Notes under the pieces: model-generated
Databases searched by the model: none
Told to the model about the DNA's origin: nothing
What the model saw: the letters and a program-made list of their open reading frames with translations, nothing else
Made by a program: the position numbers and the translations under genes
Shown: positions 1 through 5,378 of the stretch, piece by piece
How positions within the stretch are numbered: position 1 is the first letter of the stretch
Layout: every line of letters starts with the position of its first letter
Assembly: GCA_009885515.1 (NCBI GenBank)
Contig: VFKO01000131.1
Span: forward strand, 1 to 10,884
Source of the DNA: Rhodobiaceae bacterium
GTDB taxonomy: Bacteria; Pseudomonadota; Alphaproteobacteria; Micropepsales; Micropepsaceae
Length of the DNA: 10,884 nucleotides
Direction of reading: 5' to 3'

Positions 1-50
1 CTACTGAAAATTGCCCCAGAGACCGCCCCCAGATGTACCCCCCGATACAA
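1..50. repeat. Three imperfect 13-bp C-rich direct repeats, possible IS21-like end
   Basis: Three consecutive units of 13 bases begin at 12, 25 and 38. Each has a run of four to six C followed by AGA or GA (GCCCCAGA, GCCCCCAGA, CCCCCCGA). Just before them is CTGAAAATTGCCCCAG, which resembles the multiply repeated ends of IS21-family elements. No transposase gene, target duplication or second end is in the window, so this is only a suggestion; the rest of the element would lie to the left. Bases 51-211 hold no recognisable gene or signal. Confidence 0.25.
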
Positions 51-211
51 AGGGGTGCGGTGCGTCTATCAATGTGCGGGACGCTGCGTTTTCACAATGG
101 TTTACGGATAGATTCTAGTGTCCTTCGTGCAACATAAGCCTGAAAATTGGTGTGAACCGTATGCCTGCAACCAACATCTTGTAGCGGATATGACGGTGGG
201 TACGAACAGTA

Positions 212-1000
212 TTACCGTCTTGTAACACCTGCCAAAGCGAGGTGATGGCCTGCGTCGGTGAGCATGGTTTCACCGGTGATGTGGCGTGCACCTTCGCCGC
301 AGAAAAAGGCGACGACCTCGGCGATATCTTCGGGTGTGCCGGCGCGGTGAAGCGGGGCGGCGTTGACGTTGTGCTCGACGATGCGCGCGTAGGTTTCGGG
401 ACCGAAGCGTTCGCTGAACCAGCGCGTGCCGACAAAGCCGGGGCACACGGCGTTGACCCGGATCTCAGGCGCAAGCGAGCGGGCGAGTGACTTGGTCAGC
501 GTATTGAGCGCGCCCTTCGATGCCGCATAGGCGACCGATGAGCCAACGCCCAAGACCCCTGCAATCGACGAGACGTTGACGACGCGGCCGAACTGCGAGG
601 CTTTCAAGTGCGGGGCACAGGCGCGGATCATCTGATAGGCGCCAATGACGTTGACCTTGTAGATGTTGATGAAGTCGTCACCGCTCAGTGCTTCCAAATC
701 GGAGTGGTCGGCAAACACTGTGGTCCCGGCATTGTTGACCAATATGTCGATGCGCCCCCAGCGGTCATGCGCGAGCTTGGCGATGCGGCGGCAGTCGGCG
801 TCGTTTGAGACGTCGCCCTGGCACAGGATCCCGTCGACATCTCTGGCTTTGACGAGGGCCAGCGTATCCTCGGCGTCCTTCACGCTTTTCGTGCAGTTGA
901 CAACAATGCGGGCGCCAAGACCGGCGAGCTTCACTGCGACAGCGGCGCCGATGCCGGTGGCCGAGCCGGTGACGACGGCCACTTGGTCTTTGAGCTGCAT
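212..1000 (-). CDS. SDR family NAD(P)-dependent oxidoreductase (FabG-like)
   Basis: This is a classical short-chain dehydrogenase/reductase of 262 residues, a normal length for the family. It has a Rossmann fold with the cofactor motif TGSATGIG at residues 11-18, D63 in a GDV motif, NNAG at 89-92, the structural Asn in the KVN motif near 117, and the catalytic triad S145, Y158 (YAASK) and K162. The C-terminal part has the usual PGFV segment (187-190) and the ITGE...DAG ending. These features predict NAD(P)-dependent oxidation or reduction of a hydroxyl/keto group in the cytoplasm. The substrate cannot be read from the sequence; 3-oxoacyl-ACP/CoA reductase or sugar/alcohol dehydrogenase are both possible. 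Start ATG at 1000 has AGGA about 10 bases upstream. The enoyl-CoA hydratase-like gene on the same strand upstream hints at acyl-CoA metabolism, but the two are separated by about 395 bases including a structured repeat, so co-transcription is doubtful. Confidence 0.9.
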   Translation of the reverse strand: MQLKDQVAVVTGSATGIGAAVAVKLAGLGARIVVNCTKSVKDAEDTLALVKARDVDGILCQGDVSNDADCRRIAKLAHDRWGRIDILVNNAGTTVFADHSDLEALSGDDFINIYKVNVIGAYQMIRACAPHLKASQFGRVVNVSSIAGVLGVGSSVAYAASKGALNTLTKSLARSLAPEIRVNAVCPGFVGTRWFSERFGPETYARIVEHNVNAAPLHRAGTPEDIAEVVAFFCGEGARHITGETMLTDAGHHLALAGVTRR

Positions 1001-1162
1001 GGTGGCTGTTCCTGTTGAGTGGTTGAGGTGCGTGAGTCTGCGTCCGCCTTATACCAAAAGGTGGAGGTTGTGACTCCTGTTATCATCCAGAGATGCCCCC
1101 TTCGCCTCACTACGCTCGGCATGCACATAAATATTCGCTCAGTTCCGCATTTTTAAAAGCTC

Positions 1163-1338
1163 TGTCACCCCGTGCGCGGGTCGCAGCATCCTTCATGCTG
1201 CGCCGCAGACACGGGGCGCCCATACGAGGTGCGGGGCAAGGCACTTGTGGACCCAGGCACTGATTTTTGACGGTGCACCCGGGTGGGTCCCGCATCAGCG
1301 CAGCAGCACAAGAGTGCTGCAGCGCGCGCGGGATGACA
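1163..1338. repeat. Nested-palindrome intergenic element (REP/BIME-like)
   Basis: The 395-base gap between the SDR and the hydratase-like gene holds a 176-base element with inverted ends: TGTCACCCCG at the left and CGGGATGACA at the right. Inside are several further hairpins: GCAGCAT (1183-1189) pairs with ATGCTGC (1195-1201) inside a CCCCGTG/CACGGGG helix, GGACCC near 1249 pairs with GGGTCC near 1285, and GCAGCAC (1303-1309) pairs with GTGCTGC (1314-1320) inside a CCCGC/GCGGG helix. The organisation is typical of dispersed intergenic mosaic elements. No protein-coding signal is convincing across it. The remaining gap bases (1001-1162, 1339-1395) hold the leader of the SDR gene and nothing else I recognise. 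Confidence 0.55.
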
Positions 1339-1395
1339 TCGCTTTTTGAATTGGAGATGTGTGCATCCAGTAGCGCTTGCGGGGGCTGATTGCAC

Positions 1396-2178
1396 TTATC
1401 GGCCGTGAAAGTGCGGTGTGCGTTTTTCGAGGAAGGCACTGCGGCCTTCGCGATAGTCTTCGCTTGTCGTGCAAGCGGCGACACTTTCGTCAGCGGCGGC
1501 GCGCGAAGCGGCGTCGGCTTGCAGGATGGCTTGAATGGTCAGCTTGGACGATGCCATCGACAGTGGTGCGTTTGCGGCGATCGCGGAAGTGTAGCGCGTG
1601 ACAAAACTTTCGTAGTCCTCGGCTGGAGCTATTTGATGGATCAGTCCTTGCGTCAGTGCTTCAGCGGCCGAATAGACGCGCGCTGTGACCAACATCTCGG
1701 TGGCCATGGAGGCGCCAAGCTTGTCAACCAGGGCCGCCGTGCCGTCATAGCCGTAGGCGATGCCGAGCCTGGCAGCAGGGATGCAAAAGCGTGCATTTGG
1801 CGAGGCAATCCTGAGGTCGCAGGCAATGGCGATGGCGACACCGCCGCCAAAACATATCCCGCGAATGGCGGCGACGACGGGCTTGCAGCAGTGGATGATC
1901 GACGACGCTGCGGCGCGGGTTGCGTCGTCGTAGAGCTTTGTGGTTTCTGCGCTGGCGCGGTTGGCCTCAAACTCCGATATGTCGGCGCCGGCAGAGAAGG
2001 CTTCGGTGCCCGCGCCGGTTATGACGATGCAGCGTATGGCCGCGTCGTGCTCGAATTTTTTGATGAGTTCGGGAATGCCTTGCCACATGTCAAGGCTGAG
2101 CGCATTGCGCCGTTCGGGGGCGTTGAGTACGAGAGTGCCAACGGGGCCGCGTTGTTCGGTGATGAGTTTTGGGGTCAT
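1396..2178 (-). CDS. Enoyl-CoA hydratase/isomerase family protein lacking both catalytic glutamates
   Basis: This 260-residue protein has the crotonase fold: N-terminal ERRNALS (22-28), the AGADI oxyanion-hole segment (63-67), the GGG turn (111-113) with following CDLRIA, and the conserved helical C-terminus. The length is normal for the family. In rat mitochondrial crotonase, water addition needs Glu144 (in GGGCELA) and Glu164 (in QPEILLG). Here the equivalent positions are A115 (GGGVAIA) and A135 (IPAARLG). The CoA-thioester and oxyanion elements are kept, so acyl-CoA binding is likely, but ordinary hydratase activity is not expected. Homologues with IPAARLG are, to my recollection, commonly annotated as enoyl-CoA hydratase in Alphaproteobacteria. 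Start ATG at 2178 has only a weak ribosome binding site. The gene is transcribed in the same direction as the SDR gene downstream. Confidence 0.88.
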   Translation of the reverse strand: MTPKLITEQRGPVGTLVLNAPERRNALSLDMWQGIPELIKKFEHDAAIRCIVITGAGTEAFSAGADISEFEANRASAETTKLYDDATRAAASSIIHCCKPVVAAIRGICFGGGVAIAIACDLRIASPNARFCIPAARLGIAYGYDGTAALVDKLGASMATEMLVTARVYSAAEALTQGLIHQIAPAEDYESFVTRYTSAIAANAPLSMASSKLTIQAILQADAASRAAADESVAACTTSEDYREGRSAFLEKRTPHFHGR

Positions 2179-2239
2179 GGATTCAGCCTACCGGCGTATT
2201 GAGTGCCGCTCAACCGCGAAAGAGGCTCTGGGAGCGCGC

Positions 2240-2722
2240 TCACGCGGCGGCAAGCGGGCGGCCTGGCTTGCGCGGGCGGTAGTGCGCAGCGATCACATGG
2301 GGATCGTTGATCATGGCGCGGCAGGCGATGGCGACAGCGGACGAGATTGCGTGGCCGTTTCGATAATTCTTGATCGTACCCAAGGTCAGGCCCAGGGCGT
2401 CCGCCGCCTCTTGATTGGAAAGACTAAACGCGGCTTGCCATGCACGAAACGATTCGGCGTCGAAATTTAGCTGTTCGCCAGAAATGCGGCGCAAGGTTTG
2501 CGCCGACACGTCGAGCCCGTTGGGCCAGCCGACGCCCGCACCCCAATCGATCAATTTCACCTTGGCGAAAGTCACCGCGACTTCCAGAGGGGCCAGCGAC
2601 TTCGAGCGCGCAATCAATCCCGTCAGATCGCAGAGGCGTGTCTCACCGTCTCGCCAGACGAGCTTGAGTTTGCGACCCGGTAGCGCCTTCACGGATTTCA
2701 ATCGCGGCAGACTTTCGCTCAT
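2240..2722 (-). CDS. DUF2442 domain protein with C-terminal helix-turn-helix
   Basis: The 160-residue protein has two parts. Residues 5-80 match the DUF2442 pattern: a short beta-rich domain starting LKSVKALPGRKLKLVWRDGE, followed by a conserved LIDWGAGVGWPNGLDV segment. Residues 93-125 form an XRE-type helix-turn-helix (Q104-E105-A-A-D-A-L-G-L-T-L-G-T-I-K-N-Y). The C-terminus is basic (RPRKPGRP). It follows the DUF4160 gene with a 19-base gap and is very likely co-transcribed with it. DUF4160 and DUF2442 genes are often adjacent in bacteria. By position and by its DNA-binding domain this is the likely repressor/antitoxin-like member, but that role is inferred, not shown. The ribosome binding site before ATG 2722 is weak. 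Confidence 0.8.
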   Translation of the reverse strand: MSESLPRLKSVKALPGRKLKLVWRDGETRLCDLTGLIARSKSLAPLEVAVTFAKVKLIDWGAGVGWPNGLDVSAQTLRRISGEQLNFDAESFRAWQAAFSLSNQEAADALGLTLGTIKNYRNGHAISSAVAIACRAMINDPHVIAAHYRPRKPGRPLAAA

Positions 2723-2741
2723 CGGGGGTCTTGATCCTTTT

Positions 2742-2972
2742 TCAAACGGTGTGAAACTCGTTCCATTTTCTTGTCAACACTGCGCGGTTCTTCGCGGCCC
2801 AGGCCTGTGCCACACGCAATCTCGCCGGGGCCAGCGTTCCAGCCATGACGGTCGGCGTCGCGATTTCGATCACCATTTCTTGGGCCGGTGAAACGACATG
2901 AAAATGCGGCGGATTATGATCCTCGAAGTACATCGTGATCCGGAATCCGCCGAACTGCTTGATCGTTGGCAT
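2742..2972 (-). CDS. DUF4160 domain-containing protein
   Basis: This is a small protein of 76 residues. It starts MPTIKQFGGFRITMYFEDHN and continues PPHFHV, the signature of DUF4160: an RI.MY..DH.PPHFHV core with conserved aromatic and His residues. The C-terminal half is an amphipathic helix (ARLRVAQAWAAKNRAVL). The biochemical function of the family is unknown. It is the first gene of a two-gene unit with the DUF2442-HTH gene, a pairing that looks TA-like. The start ATG at 2972 has GAGGGCAGG immediately upstream, and a promoter with a palindromic operator lies at 2991-3019, giving a short leader of about a dozen bases. Confidence 0.82.
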   Translation of the reverse strand: MPTIKQFGGFRITMYFEDHNPPHFHVVSPAQEMVIEIATPTVMAGTLAPARLRVAQAWAAKNRAVLTRKWNEFHTV

Positions 2973-2990
2973 CCTGCCCTCATCATTTAT

Positions 2991-3019
2991 AACATAGGTT
3001 AAAATTTAACCCAGGTCAA
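2991..3019 (-). promoter_or_regulatory. Promoter of the DUF4160/DUF2442 pair with operator palindrome
   Basis: On the minus strand, -35 TTGACC (3019-3014) and -10 TATGTT (2996-2991) are separated by exactly 17 bases. The spacer contains a perfect 7+1+7 palindrome, GGTTAAAATTTAACC on the plus strand (2997-3011). A dyad between the promoter boxes is a typical repressor site, and the HTH protein encoded second in the unit is the obvious candidate binder. An alternative -10 (TTATAA) lies a few bases further downstream. Confidence 0.6.
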
Positions 3020-3048
3020 TTTATGGACAGGAGGTGCTTTTGTGGCGT

Positions 3049-3081
3049 TTGATTTGTACCAAAATATAGTATATATTGGTA
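3049..3081 (+). promoter_or_regulatory. parD promoter with 25-bp operator palindrome
   Basis: -35 TTGATT (3049-3054) and -10 TATATT (3072-3077) are 17 bases apart. A 25-base imperfect palindrome (3057-3081) covers the spacer and the -10 box; its arms are TACCAAAATATA and TATATATTGGTA with one mismatched pair. A ribbon-helix-helix ParD dimer would be expected to bind here and repress its own operon. Transcription would start near 3084, leaving a leader that carries the AAGGAG site at 3088-3093. Confidence 0.6.
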
Positions 3082-3101
3082 TAACTCAAGGAGACCATGC
3101 C

Positions 3102-3347
3102 GTGGCGCGTAACACATCCATTTCTCTCGGCGATCATTTCGCCAGTTTCATCAGCACGCATGTGCAAGCCGGACGCTATGGCTCGGCCAGCGATGTGGTG
3201 CGTGCTGGACTGCGGCTGCTCGAAGAGCACGAAGCGAAATTGAAAGCGCTGCAAGACGCGCTGATCGCCGGAGAGCAATCCGGCCCGCCCGTCCAGTTCG
3301 ACAACAAGGCGTTCTTGCGGCGGATGCGCGCAAAGCATGGCCGCTAG
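3102..3347 (+). CDS. parD: ParD-type ribbon-helix-helix antitoxin, copy 1 (intact)
   Basis: This is an 81-residue antitoxin. The N-terminal ribbon-helix-helix (NTSISL strand, then FASFISTHVQAGRYGSASDVVRAGLRLLEEHE) binds DNA. The C-terminal tail (PPVQFDNKAFLRRMRAKHGR) is the ParE-binding part. I chose the GTG at 3102 because AAGGAG lies 8 bases upstream and the protein then starts right at the strand; an upstream in-frame GTG at 3042 would put the promoter inside the gene. Its partner parE at 3337 is destroyed by an internal deletion, so this is an orphan antitoxin. From 3122 on it is about 95% identical by hand alignment to a second copy at 5806-6031; 10 of 11 differences are synonymous. Confidence 0.88.
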   Translation: MARNTSISLGDHFASFISTHVQAGRYGSASDVVRAGLRLLEEHEAKLKALQDALIAGEQSGPPVQFDNKAFLRRMRAKHGR

Positions 3348-3436
3348 ACGTTGATACAAACTTACGCCTGCTGCGGTCGCCGATCTTGAAGAGATACGTT
3401 CTCCATCAGAGTATAGACGTTGGCAGGCATTTGTGA
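3337..3436 (+). pseudogene. parE: parE toxin remnant, internally deleted
   Basis: This 100-base relic overlaps the end of parD copy 1. Bases 3337-3396 match the first about 60 bases of the intact parE at 6021 (MAAR...KLTPAAVADLEEI), and 3397-3436 match its last 40 bases, through MDVGRHL and the stop. Compared with the intact copy 197 bases are missing, which also breaks the frame. In addition codon 6 has become TGA (AGACGTTGATAC against AGACGTTCCTAC), so almost nothing can be made. Homology continues a few bases past the stop and then ends. Confidence 0.85.
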
Positions 3437-3463
3437 ATGCTCCGGCGATGAGAGTTGCAGCGC

Positions 3464-3478
3464 TGGCACTCGGTGCCA
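3464..3478. other. Small perfect hairpin between parE relic and higA
   Basis: TGGCAC and GTGCCA form a 6-bp stem around a TCG loop, between the converging parE relic and higA. There is no T-run on either side, so it is not a clear intrinsic terminator; it may only slow or protect the transcript ends. Confidence 0.3.
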
Positions 3479-3499
3479 TCCGAAGCGACGCTGAACCGC

Positions 3500-3790
3500 T
3501 CACTCCGCCGCAAGTGCCCGGCGCACAGCTCTTGGTTCCCGCGCAATGATGGTTAGAAGAATTCGCGCTGGCCCATGTGGCATACGACGCCCGATTTCCC
3601 ATTGCTGAAGGGTTCGCAAACTGAATCCGAATCGAGCGGCAAACTGGGCCTGGGTTAGGCCCAAATTTTCACGAACCGATTTCACGTCCACATGCACGGG
3701 AACGTGGGCGACGCCCTTGGAGGTGTCACCGCGCGCGTAGGCTAGTGCCTGCCGCGCCCCAGCCAAGATTTTCTCGCCTGCCTTCGTCAT
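3500..3790 (-). CDS. higA: XRE-family HigA-like antitoxin
   Basis: The 96-residue protein carries an XRE helix-turn-helix at about 37-66 (VKSVRENLGLTQAQFAARFG then SLRTLQQWEIGRR), followed by RxPxGPARxLL, the usual C-terminus of HigA/NadS-type antitoxins. It is the downstream gene of a toxin-first operon. Its ATG at 3790 overlaps the toxin stop by 4 bases (ATGA), and AGGAGC (3804-3799) lies 8 bases upstream, inside the toxin gene, which points to coupled but independently strong translation. It probably neutralises the toxin encoded upstream and represses the operon through the palindrome at 4155-4165. Confidence 0.87.
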   Translation of the reverse strand: MTKAGEKILAGARQALAYARGDTSKGVAHVPVHVDVKSVRENLGLTQAQFAARFGFSLRTLQQWEIGRRMPHGPARILLTIIAREPRAVRRALAAE

Positions 3791-4113
3791 CGGTTATTGC
3801 TCCTATTATAACTCTCTGCAATTGCCTTAAGGACTGTTTTTAATTCTGCCCGCTCGTTCGGACTCATGTCCGCCTTCTTACTCTTAGCGAAACACGCCAA
3901 AATAAAAACCGGCAAGCGGTGGTCCGCGTAGTAAGTGATGACGCGCGCGCCGCCGCGTTTGCCTTTACCCATTGCGCCCCAACGCAGCTTTCGTGCGCCG
4001 CCGGTTCCAGCAATCAGATCGCCTGCGTCCGGGGTTTCGGCGAGAAACAAGATCAGGTCCTCTCGCTCCGCCATGGTGAAAATGGTTTTGGCTTCTTCTA
4101 CGAAGCTCTCCAT
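3787..4113 (-). CDS. higB: RelE/HigB-family toxin
   Basis: The 108-residue protein has the RelE/ParE-superfamily fold as seen in HigB-like toxins paired with XRE antitoxins: MAEREDLILFLAETPDAGDL (14-33), GTGGARKLRWGAMGKGKRGGARV (37-58) with the basic residues expected of an mRNA-interferase surface, then ITYYADHRLPVFILACFAKSKKADMS and a C-terminal helix. Such toxins cleave mRNA on the ribosome. The start is uncertain. ATG 4113 fits the family's N-terminus, and ATG 4143 would add 10 residues; the promoter at 4149-4176 would begin transcription almost on 4143. An open frame extends further upstream, but it runs through the promoter and antisense to brnT/brnA and is not real coding. The gene looks intact. 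Confidence 0.85.
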   Translation of the reverse strand: MESFVEEAKTIFTMAEREDLILFLAETPDAGDLIAGTGGARKLRWGAMGKGKRGGARVITYYADHRLPVFILACFAKSKKADMSPNERAELKTVLKAIAESYNRSNNR

Positions 4114-4148
4114 TTCGACTACGGTGTGAAGCGGTTTGCGCATGACCG

Positions 4149-4176
4149 AATATACGCCATTGGCGCAGTTATGCAA
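4149..4176 (-). promoter_or_regulatory. higBA promoter with operator palindrome
   Basis: On the minus strand, -35 TTGCAT (4176-4171) and -10 TATATT (4154-4149) are separated by 16 bases. The spacer contains the perfect dyad CGCCATTGGCG (4155-4165), a plausible HigA site. The gap of about 60 bases to the divergent brnT remnant means the same region may also have served that operon. Confidence 0.5.
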
Positions 4177-4202
4177 GGTGCGTCGCTGGCGCAGAAGAAG
4201 TC

Positions 4203-4392
4203 GTGACGCACTTCGAGTTTGACTGGGACCCGGCCAAGGCCGTTTCAAATCTGGCCAAACCTTGCCCACCGCCTTTTGCTTGTTGTGCATACACATGTTG
4301 AGATATCCGATGATATCGTGGTGGTGCGGATCATTTCTGCACGGCCGCCGTCCAGGAGCGAACGAAGGCAATATGAGCAACGGCCAAACTGA
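4203..4392 (+). pseudogene. brnT: brnT toxin remnant, internally deleted and frameshifted
   Basis: From GTG 4203 (preceded by GAAGAAG) the frame reads THFEFDWDPAKAVSNLAK, the start of a BrnT (DUF497) toxin. It then loses similarity and stops at 4299-4301 after 32 codons. From about 4264 another frame reads AHRLLLVVHTHVEISDD, then IVVVRIISARPPSRSERRQY and a stop at 4390-4392, which is the typical BrnT C-terminus. The two halves are in different frames and roughly 30-35 residues of the middle are missing compared with a normal BrnT of about 90 residues. The toxin is therefore inactivated, while its antitoxin remains. Confidence 0.8.
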
Positions 4393-4600
4393 CGACACCA
4401 TGAAAAACGAGTACGATTTCTCAACGGGAACCCGTGGCAAGTTCTTTGCCGAGGGCGCCACATACTCGCCGCCCGTGCACCTTGATCCCGAGGTTCTGAA
4501 ATTTCTGCAAGCCAAAGCGCAGGCGCGCGGAACGACGCTGAACGCGCTCGTCAATCAATTGCTGAAAAAAGACATCCAGTTGATCGAGGCTGCGGGTTGA
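4373..4600 (+). CDS. brnA: BrnA-type antitoxin (CopG/ribbon-helix-helix), orphan
   Basis: The 75-residue protein has the BrnA pattern: an N-terminal toxin-binding region with NEYDFSTGTRGKFFAEGA, then a C-terminal ribbon-helix-helix (PPVHLDPEVLKFLQAKAQARGTTLNALVNQLLKKDIQLIEAA). ATG 4373 overlaps the end of the brnT relic by 20 bases and has GAAGG 4 bases upstream; ATG 4400 is a possible alternative. BrnA normally neutralises the ribonuclease BrnT and represses the operon. Here BrnT is broken, so the gene is an orphan antitoxin. It converges on the PemK-like gene with an 11-base gap. A diverged partial copy of its last 30 codons lies at 5609-5699. Confidence 0.85.
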   Translation: MSNGQTDDTMKNEYDFSTGTRGKFFAEGATYSPPVHLDPEVLKFLQAKAQARGTTLNALVNQLLKKDIQLIEAAG

Positions 4601-4611
4601 GCCTTCGTAGA

Positions 4612-5049
4612 CTAACCGCGCTCGACGGTGCGAAGGCGGCGTCCGCGGCCGAGTTCGGCGATGCGGTCGCGCAGGCGGATGAAGGTGTTGGGCGGCAGAT
4701 AGCCGAGGACCACGCTCGCCGCGCCTTGACCGGGCAGCGGCCGCAAGTCGGGACCGGGCCAGGTGAAGGCGTTGACTTCGGCTGCGATCATCCATTGCCG
4801 GCGGTCGTCGAGCCCGACGCGTTTGCAAGTCGCGGCGGGGATTTCGATTCCGTCGCGTGGGTCGTCGGGCTCGGCATGCGTGACCGGCGCAACGATGACG
4901 CGCAGGTGGTCGCCGTCCTGTTGGGTTGCGAGTACGACGACGACCGGGCGCGTCTTGCCGCCTTCTTCGCGGCCCGCTTTCGCATCGGTCTCCCACAGAT
5001 ATTCGTAGCGAATGATTTGCGCCGGTTTTGGCGCGGGGAACCCGGTCAA
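4612..5049 (-). CDS. PemK/MazF-like growth inhibitor (type II toxin)
   Basis: The 145-residue protein has a MazF/PemK-like beta-barrel pattern: an N-terminal segment PAQIIRYEYLWETDAKAG, then GGKTRPVVVVLA (30-41), VIVAPVTHAEPDDPRDGIEI (51-70), and AAEVNAFTWPGPDLRP (89-104), as in the PemK-like proteins often found beside Phd-like antitoxins. It is longer than classical MazF (about 110 residues) and has KTRPV where MazF has GxRPV. The start is TTG 5049, overlapping the antitoxin stop by 4 bases (TTGA), so translational coupling is likely. The predicted activity is mRNA cleavage, based on family only. Confidence 0.75.
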   Translation of the reverse strand: MTGFPAPKPAQIIRYEYLWETDAKAGREEGGKTRPVVVVLATQQDGDHLRVIVAPVTHAEPDDPRDGIEIPAATCKRVGLDDRRQWMIAAEVNAFTWPGPDLRPLPGQGAASVVLGYLPPNTFIRLRDRIAELGRGRRLRTVERG

Positions 5050-5342
5050 GGCGCCGGGTCTTCACCGGCGAACGCCTCGGACTCGGGCGCAGCACGAACG
5101 GCGGCGATGGCGTCGAGGTTGGCGTCGTTCAACTCTTCGACGCGCAGCGCCACGCGAGCGCGCGCCTGCAGGCGGCGGTACGCGGTGACCGACATGGCCA
5201 CGATCGTGGGCTCACCGTTCGAGGTGATGGTCACGGGCTGCTCCAGCACCTGCCGTTGAAAAGCGGCCGGTTTGCGCTGCATTTCGACAGCCGAAATGCG
5301 GGCGGGCGGGAGTTCGGTTGGATCGACAGGTTTGTTACGCAT
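5046..5342 (-). CDS. Phd/YefM-family antitoxin
   Basis: The 98-residue protein shows the Phd/YefM N-terminal DNA-binding fold: ISAVEMQRKPAAFQRQVLEQ (16-35), PVTITSNGEPTIVAMSVTAYRRLQ (36-59), followed by an acidic, probably disordered, toxin-binding tail ending EAFAGEDPAP. It precedes the PemK-like toxin with a 4-base overlap, the standard antitoxin-first order. I chose ATG 5342 because a good promoter (5350-5378) would start transcription at or next to this codon. The frame stays open upstream to 5489, but that extension crosses the promoter and has no family similarity. There is no Shine-Dalgarno at the right distance, so a leaderless mRNA is likely. Confidence 0.85.
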   Translation of the reverse strand: MRNKPVDPTELPPARISAVEMQRKPAAFQRQVLEQPVTITSNGEPTIVAMSVTAYRRLQARARVALRVEELNDANLDAIAAVRAAPESEAFAGEDPAP

Positions 5343-5349
5343 AGTACGT

Positions 5350-5378
5350 AGATTACGCTTTCCAGCAGCCGAGTTCAA
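5350..5378 (-). promoter_or_regulatory. Promoter of the Phd/PemK-like pair, leaderless
   Basis: On the minus strand, -35 TTGAAC (5378-5373) and -10 TAATCT (5355-5350) are separated by 17 bases. Seven bases separate the -10 from ATG 5342, so transcription should begin on or within a base of the start codon. The sequence between contains the palindrome TACGTA (5345-5350). Confidence 0.55.

Noticed and set aside
1110..1484. Minus-strand open frame across the 1001-1395 gap
   Set aside because: It crosses the nested palindromes and the end of the hydratase-like gene and shows no family pattern; the palindromic element explains the sequence better.
4114..4554. N-terminal extension of the higB frame to 255 codons
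   Set aside because: It runs through the higB promoter and antisense to brnT/brnA, and has no RelE-like sequence before residue MRKP or MES.
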